NCBI GenBank assembly: GCA_029891385.1
Contig: CM057233.1
Location: 50,980,063 to 51,044,062, forward strand
Length of the DNA stretch: 64,000 nt
Direction: 5' to 3'
DNA from: Erythroxylum novogranatense
Taxonomy: Eukaryota; Streptophyta; Magnoliopsida; Malpighiales; Erythroxylaceae
Both the position numbers and the translations under genes were made by a program. Under the pieces are notes generated by a model. The model saw nothing but the letters and a program-made list of their open reading frames with translations. It did no database searches and was not told the DNA's origin. This document shows, piece after piece, positions 57,354-64,000 of this stretch. Positions within the stretch are counted from its first letter, which is position 1. Every line of letters starts with the position of its first letter.

Positions 57354-59216
57354 TGTTAGAGTAGTGCCCTAAAGGCAATCACCTTTAGCGCGTTTTGTAC
57401 AAAATTGTGTACAGACTTTATGAATACATAATGAAAGGCATATTTCATTAATTTGGTGTTCATTATTTATGAATTGATATTGATCTATAAGCAAATTAAT
57501 GAAGTCCATGGTACATGACATAGCATGAAGGAAATTGTGATGTGATCATACTACTGAGATTCCTATCATGTGCAATTATGTCAGTATCTAAATTATCCCT
57601 AGTCATAGGATTACTGAAACTGGACATCATTAATCCAGAGAGACTAGCACATGTCAAGCTCCTTGATTTGATCAAGCGATGGATCTCGAAGCGTAAATAT
57701 GAGATGTTTAGGGTTGAGATGTGAATGCTTACTAGAGGTAGTAAGTACATTGGATGACCTGCTATGAGATCATCACATGGATGTCCTATTCTAATGTCAG
57801 TGATAATCTCATCATAGCAATGGTGTCAATATTCTTAGACTTGAGGTACTCAAGGATATCTTGGATATTGATTCTGTGCTTTGACTCCATTCCTTGTTGC
57901 CTTACACAGGTCGCTCATAGGGTGGTGATTGGGTACAGCTTGAGGTATTCGAAGGTAATTGAGTAGCCGATAAAGGATTCATCACTTCTGTGATAGCAGA
58001 AGATGATACCCATGGCCTCTTGTCAAGGTCATTACTTGGAAATCTCTGGCCGAAGTTCATATGTCATGAAGAGTGTCTTCAGTGACATATAAAGTAATGA
58101 GTCCCAGGACAAGAACTGATATCACTTGGACTAGATTTGACGTAGTCAGTCTAGTAAGAGTTGACACTTTGCCCATACTCATAACCAAGTGGGGTATAGC
58201 ATGGTGAAAGGACAAATTGTACAGTCATTGTCTATGGAAAGGTTCGTGATATGGTTCGTGATGAACATAGGTTCATTCATCAAACCAATTACTTTCCGAT
58301 CAATTGGGTGTCATGATGTGTTGCTAGATACCGCTCATGACTTGCTTGGATTAAGTGTTAATCTAAGTGGCCAACATAACCAGGAACCTAATGGGTCACA
58401 CGCATAAGAGTGACTCGGAGAATTCGTAAAATAGTTTTGGATAGAGATCCAATATATGGAGAGCAATAGAACTAAATAGATCCCGATGAGATCGGGATAT
58501 GTCCCGATGAGATCGCGACATTGATATTGCTGAAACAGGTCTCCGATGTTTTTTCCATACCGGGACCTGTAGGCCGGTAGAACCAACCCTAGTGTGACTG
58601 GACCACTTCAACATTTATATATATATATATCTTATTAATTAATTAAGTAATATATATATATATATATATATATCATCATCATCAACGTAGAACGAGGAGG
58701 AGAAGACTTATCTTACTTAACTATATATATATATATATATATATATGGCTAACGTGGAAAGCTTCACCACTTTAGCATTTAATGTCTTTAAATGGTTAAA
58801 GACAAATGGCCATAAGAAGACAAAATGGTGTTGATGGTCGTTGGTATAAGAGAGGGTTTAGAATTCAAAGGTTAAGAGGATTCTTATAAAAAGTGGTTTT
58901 CAAGCTTCCCTCTCAATACACACGACACTCTTCCTCTTCTCCAAGCTTCACCATCGTCTTCTCCTTGAGCTCTTCAAGAATAAGGTAAGAGCTAGCACTC
59001 TCTCCCTTATTCTAGCTATTCCCGGGTCAAAGGGTTTGCCCTGGTTAGGTTCTCCGACCTCTGCGTGGATACCGTTAGAGACGGTCTCCTTTGGTCGTTA
59101 TGGTTTGACTTCGTTATATAGACACATAGATCCTGGCTTTCGGGAAGATCCCGGAACAAAAAATTTTGTTTTTCCTCACCGTGTATATGTGATGCACACA
59201 CCGGGATTTTCCTACA
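57354..59216 (+). mobile_element. Solo LTR of the Angela-like family
   Basis: 1863 bp, TGTTAGAGTAGTGCCC...TTTTCCTACA, with a perfect 5-bp duplication TTTAC (57349-57353 and 59217-59221) and no internal domain. This is the footprint of LTR-LTR recombination that removed the body of an element. At 57675-57693 it reads CGATGG, CTCGAAGCG where the copy at 61145-61163 has CAGTGG, CTCAGAAGCTG. Its AT palindrome region (58616-58745) is longer than in other copies. Confidence 0.93.
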
Positions 59217-59221
59217 TTTAC

Positions 59222-60822
59222 CCTCATGTAAAACTTGAAATTTATCCCAACTTCACTTTCTCTATTGCACATCATTAATAACAATTCGACTACCAATTGA
59301 AATTCATCAAACTCTCAACCTCAATTCATTTGACTCTTCAGATTCAATAGCATCTTATCATTCACCACAAATCCTATCTTATTTTTTTTCATAATTCACT
59401 TATATATGAATAATAACAATTCATATTCAAAGTTCATCAACTCAATCCATATCATCCATACACAATTCATATGTCATTAACATCATAAGATAAAATTTTT
59501 GCAAATGTTAATGACATTTCGATCCATATTACATCATCAATCTCAAAATCTAAAATACAAAAGATGCCAAATCCAATAATTTCTTGAAATACATTTGAAC
59601 CCTTGTTTTACATAAACTATTCCAAAACACAACAAAACATGCAAATTTGGATTTATGCCTTGATTTACTTTCACTTGATCTCTTGTTCTTCACCTGAATG
59701 GGAAAGAGTGGGGGTGAGCTCGAAAGCTCGTGGGTAACAGTTTATAACGGAAAAATAAGCAAAACCATTCAAAAGTTTATTGTCATAGAAAATCCTTGTT
59801 GAAATCCATAAAACACTTGTTTCTCAAAATCTCATCATGTATTCACATTTACAAACCACAAAACATATATGCATCAACTTGTTCACATGTCATAAGTACA
59901 TAACACATCAAAATGGTTTGGGTAGGTCCATATTCACGACGCACTACACATTCCCATATAATGGTCTTGTGTAGCCGTAAACTTGAGGGAGTCCTTGAAG
60001 GAGCTTCGTGTCACTAGCGGGCAGGCGGGAGAAGCCGATTCTTAGGTTAATGTGCACGTGGCGGTTCTTGGATGGACTACCAAAACCCACATAACATGTA
60101 TTTCAAAACTTGTTGCCCAAAATGACACTTTTCAAAAAAACTTGATTTCATATACTTGATATATTTTGAAAACCATTTCCGAAAACATAATTTCATAAAC
60201 TTGCAATCTTTTCAAAAGAAATCATTTTCATAAAACGTCACACAATTCACATATCAACATGTAGCAATTTCTCAATTCATTCAAGGCACAATTTATGCAA
60301 CAATTATGATGCAATTTAAATCATTAAATTTCCTTTATTTAAAGAAAACAAAAGTGGCTTATTTACTCTATTATAAACATGTACCCACCTTAATTCCTTG
60401 CTTGAAACTTGACTCAAATTGCCTCCCTTGATCTTGATTCCTCTTGCCTCTCTTAATCTCCTTCATCCATGGCAAAATCCCCAAATCAAAAGGAGTTCAA
60501 ATTGATAAACCCATAACATATAATCACCAAAATTGATCTTAGAATCCTTAAACCCATACATTTTTTAAGCTATAAAAACCAAAACCATCTAAAAAATCCA
60601 AAGATCAAAATCCATTCTTACCTTGAATCTTCTCCAAATGAAGAGTTTGATGGCTTGAATGAGAACTCTCTTCCTCTTCTTCCTTTTTCTCTTCTTGAGC
60701 AATCACAAATTCCTTCTTGAAAGCCAAACAAAGTTGAACCCTAGCTTCTCTGTCTTCTTTCCCTCCTCTTCTCCACGATCTCTCTCTCATTTCTCTCTTT
60801 TGTTATGTTCTTTTCTTCAAAT
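59222..60822 (-). repeat. Gypsy-LTR-like sequence, minus strand
   Basis: Contains a GC-richer passage at 59930-60070 and CT-rich leader-like sequence at 60600-60820 (on the minus strand GA-rich with AGGGTTCAAC), both typical of plant gypsy LTRs read backwards. The frames at 60605-60841 belong to this low-complexity stretch. Probably one unit with 53518-57348, interrupted by the solo LTR. Ends unknown. Confidence 0.35.
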
Positions 60823-62658
60823 TGTTAGAGTAGTGCCCTAAAGGCAATCGCCTTTAGCGCATTTTGTACAAAGTTGTGTACATACTTTATGAATAAATAA
60901 AGAAAGGCATATTTCATTAACTTGCTGTTCTTTATTTATGAATGGATATTGATCTATAAGCAAATTAATGAAGTCCATGATATATGACATAGCATGAAGG
61001 AAATTGTGATGTGATCATACTACTGAGATTCCTATCATGTGCAATTATGTCCGTATCTAAATTATCCCTAGTCATAGGATTACTGAGACTGGACATCGGT
61101 AATCCGGAAAGACTAGTACATCTCAAGCTCCTTGATTTGATCAAGCAGTGGATCTCAGAAGCTGTAAATATGAGATATTTAGGGTTGAGATGTGGATGCT
61201 TACTAAAGGTAGTAAGTACATTGGATGACCTGCTATGAGATCATCACATGGATGTCCTATTCTAATGTCAGTGATAATCTCATCATAGCAATGGTGCAAG
61301 TATCCTTAGACTTGAGGTGCTCAAGGATATCTTGAATACCGATTACGTGCTTTGACTCCATTCCTTGTTGCCTTTACAGAGGTTGCTCATAGGGTGGTGA
61401 TTGGAGTGCACTTGAGGTATTCAAGGTAATTGAGTAGCCAATAGAGGATTCACCACTTCGTGATAGCGAAGATGATACCCATAGCCTCTTGTCGTGGTCA
61501 TTACTTGGAAGTCTCGTCGGAGCATATATGTCATGAAGAATGTCTTCATTGACATATAAAGTAATGAGTCCCAGGACAAGAACTGAAATCACTTGGACTA
61601 GATTTGACGTAGTCAGTCTAGTAAGAGTTGACACTTTGCCCATAATCATAACCAAGTGGGATATAGCATGGTGAAAGGACGAATTGCACGATAATTGTCT
61701 ATAGAAAGGTTCGTGATATGGTTCATGATGAATACATGTTCATTCGTCAAACCAATTACTTTCCGGTCAATTGGGGGTCATGATGTGTTGCTAGATACCG
61801 CTCATGACTTTCTTGGATTAAGTGTTAATCTAAGTGGCCAACATAACCGGGAACCTAATGGGTCACACGCATAAGAGTGTCTCGGAGAATTAGTAAAATA
61901 GTTTTGGACAAAGTTCCAATATATGGAGAGCAAAAGGATTAAATGGATCCCGATGAGATCGAGATATGTCCCGATGAGATCGCGACATCGATATTGCAGA
62001 AAAACGTTTCCGGTAGGTTTTTCCATACCGGGACCCGATAGGCCGGTAGGACCGACCCCAGTATGACTGGACCACTTCAACATTTATTTATATATATATA
62101 TATAATTAATTAAAAAATTAATTAATATATATATATATATATGTACACGTTGAAAGAGAATGGAAGCTTCTCTTTTGCTTAGTCATTAATGTATTTAATG
62201 ACTAAAGACAAAATAATGAAGAAAAAAGATGAGGATGGTCGTTGATGATGTTAAAGAGGTTTAAAAACAAGTTTTAAACCTAAGTTTATAAGGTGTTCTT
62301 CGTGGGTTTTGCAAGAAAGAAGAAAAGGGTTTTCATCTTTCAAGCTTTCCATCATCATCATCCTTCAAGCTCTTCTCCAAGGTTTCATTTTCTCTTCATC
62401 GTTGTTTCAAGCTCTCCAAGGAAAAAGGTAAGAGCTAGCACTCTTTAATTTGTTCTAGCTATTCCCGGGTCAAAGGGTTTGTCCCGGTTAGGTTCTCCGA
62501 TCTCTGCGTGGATACCGTTAGAGACGGTCTCCTTTGGCCGTTATGGTTTGAGTTTGTTGTATAGACACATGGGTCCTGGCTTTCGGGAAGGTCCCGGAAT
62601 AAAAATTTTTGTTTTCCGCACCGTGGGCATGTGATGCTCACACCGGGATTTTCCTACA
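60823..62658 (+). repeat. 5' LTR of Angela-like element 2
   Basis: 1836 bp, same start and end as the other three copies, most similar to the solo LTR at 57354 (both have TTTTGTACAAA after the first 60 bases, where element 1 has TTTTGTTCATAG). Confidence 0.92.
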
Positions 62659-62659
62659 G

Positions 62660-62672
62660 TGGTATCAGAGCC
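62660..62672 (+). promoter_or_regulatory. Primer-binding site (initiator tRNA-Met)
   Basis: TGGTATCAGAGCC right after the LTR, same as in element 1. Confidence 0.9.
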
Positions 62673-63783
62673 ACTTGTGTCGTATATAACGAAGAAACCA
62701 TGACTAGGTCGGAGTTGCCTATTGCTTGTGACGATGATGCATGTTGATTGTGTGAATTTCGAATTCAGTGTAGAAATATTGTTTTCAAATTTTTCTTGCC
62801 CAGATATGTTCACAAGATATTGTTGCATATGTCTGTGGAAGCTCGGAATTTATCAATGTGATTTGATATGGTTTTGCTAATTTATTCCCCAATGTTTTGG
62901 TTGTTGTCTTTGTGAATATTCAATGAACAGGCATGCTTATAAATTCGATAATAAATTGTAGAAAAATATTTTTCGGATTTGCTTTCACCAACATGTCTCT
63001 AAGATATTTATGAATGTCTATGAGAATGGAAAAATGTTTTCAAGGTGATTGACTATTTATTTGAGAATTTATTGTGTGTTGCTGGGAATAACTGTGTTGA
63101 GGAACACAGATTCTACATTGGCTTTGTTGCTGAGGTTGGATGAGTTTTTGTTGGAAATAAATCCTGAAAACATTCATGGAACATGTTGTGAACATGTTGT
63201 AACCTATGTAATTTTCTTATAATTTATTGAAATTGTTTCAATGAGTTTTTCAAGCAAAACACAGAGCTTGGCAGTTTTGAGAAAGTTGCTGGAGCTGTTT
63301 TGTTTGGAATGATAAATTTTGTATTTCTCAATTCCAATGCCTTGTATCATTTTTAATGTGATTAAAAATGTGTTATATTGATGTTGTATGCTTTCCAAAT
63401 TGAATTTCTTGAAATTGGGTTTCCAAATATTTTTCGGATGTCAAATATGTCACATTAGCGTCTCGTTAGTGTATTTCGTTGTCCTGATTGTTTTGGCCGT
63501 CACAATTTTGTGATCAGTGTCGAAGTAATCTTGATAAAATGTAGACTAGCTAGAGATACTTAGGGTGATAGTTTGATATTCTCAAATTATTTGGAAATCT
63601 AAATGAATAAGAGTGTATTCATCAATTTCAAGTTTGTCATCTATAGTTTGACTATATATGGTAAGCATGGAACAATGAAAGTGTTTCATTGGTACATCAT
63701 AATAAAGGATATTACACTTGGTATTGTGAATTGGAACTGCACGGATTGAGAAATTAGCCGATTAGATAGCAATTCCACATGGA

Positions 63784-63960
63784 TAAGTCGACTAATAAAG
63801 ATATAAGTCGACTTGTCCGTGTATTGTAGACACGTAAGTCAACTTGCACAATGGTATAAGTTGACTTGTACGTGCACAGTAGCATAAGTCAACTTACACA
63901 TGCATAAGTCGACTTACACACTAGCATAAGTCGACTTACACATATACAAGTCAACTTACA
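63784..63960. repeat. Array of AAGTCGACTT-like palindromes
   Basis: About nine units of AAGTCGACTT, AAGTCAACTT or AAGTTGACTT, for example at 63784, 63804, 63834, 63856, 63884, 63906 and 63927, spaced 18-30 bp. The CAAC/TTGAC variants are what CpG deamination of GTCGAC would give. It occupies the same leader position as the array at 4551-4770 but uses a different palindrome. Confidence 0.8.
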
Positions 63961-64000
63961 ACATGCAAAGGTGGGATGATGGATGATTTTAGGTATAGAC

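Larger units (their letters stand above)
60823..64000 (+). mobile_element. Angela-like Copia element 2, 5' part, cut by window end
   Basis: 5' LTR (60823-62658), primer-binding site and 1.3 kb of leader colinear with 3439-4830 of the first element. Gag and pol would lie beyond the window. The five bases before it are CAAAT; the partner duplication cannot be seen. This copy keeps CAG/CTG at sites altered in the other LTR copies. Confidence 0.9.

Noticed and set aside
57496..58614. Several 60-80 codon frames in the LTR copies (also 9630-10077, 61011-62083)
   Set aside because: They recur in shifted forms in all four non-coding LTR copies and match no protein family.
60605..60841. Small secreted-protein-like frames with signal-peptide-like start (60659-60841) and antisense basic protein
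   Set aside because: Low-complexity CT-rich LTR leader sequence; no conserved domain and the frame ends inside the next LTR.
1..64000. tRNA genes, snoRNA or microRNA genes
   Set aside because: None could be supported by eye; the tRNA-like matches (TGGTATCAGAGCC) are primer-binding sites.

Overview
The window is plant nuclear DNA, most likely from an eudicot with a repeat-rich genome. It is AT-rich and contains one clear intron-bearing gene. Nearly everything else is nested transposable elements of plant-specific types: CACTA/En-Spm, Copia of the Angela and Sirevirus kinds, Cassandra with its 5S rRNA-like module, chromovirus remnants and hAT/foldback MITEs. I cannot name the species. No bacterial-style operon, CRISPR array or tRNA gene was seen. 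LAYOUT. (1) 1-1037: right end of a CACTA transposon whose left part lies outside the window. (2) 1582-11190: complete but coding-broken Angela-like Copia element, two 1.84-1.85 kb LTRs, target duplication CTAAT. (3) 11254-38157: a 26.9 kb CACTA element with both termini and a matching ATC duplication. Its transposase (29.9-35.4 kb) and second ORF (35.8-37.5 kb) are decayed. It has been invaded by a Sirevirus-like element (17269-26668, duplication TAAGT), two Cassandra elements (15045-15641 and 27789-28470), a solo Copia LTR (about 32.8-34.8 kb) and probable gypsy LTR sequence. (4) 39719-47151, minus strand: the one host gene, an intact six-exon gene for a 421-residue DUF300/TMEM184C-like seven-pass membrane protein. 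Its 3.9 kb second intron holds a broken chromovirus. (5) 47.7-53.6 kb: AT-rich spacer with a hAT MITE (48404-48800, perfect 8-bp duplication), a small inverted-repeat element and a foldback element of about 1.1 kb. (6) 53.6-60.8 kb: gypsy-LTR-like sequence carrying a solo LTR of the Angela-like family (57354-59216, duplication TTTAC). (7) 60823-64000: 5' LTR and leader of another Angela-like element that runs off the window. HOW IT FITS TOGETHER. The host gene is an island; the rest records successive insertions whose order follows from which element interrupts which. Two signals go beyond ordinary annotation. First, paired LTR copies differ at CAG/CTG sites, by loss or change of the middle base, in a way that looks like consensus errors at CHG-methylated cytosines rather than true mutation; the host exons are free of it, so some transposon frameshifts may be artefacts. 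Second, two related Copia leaders carry, between the same conserved flanks, different arrays of short palindromes built on GTCGAC.
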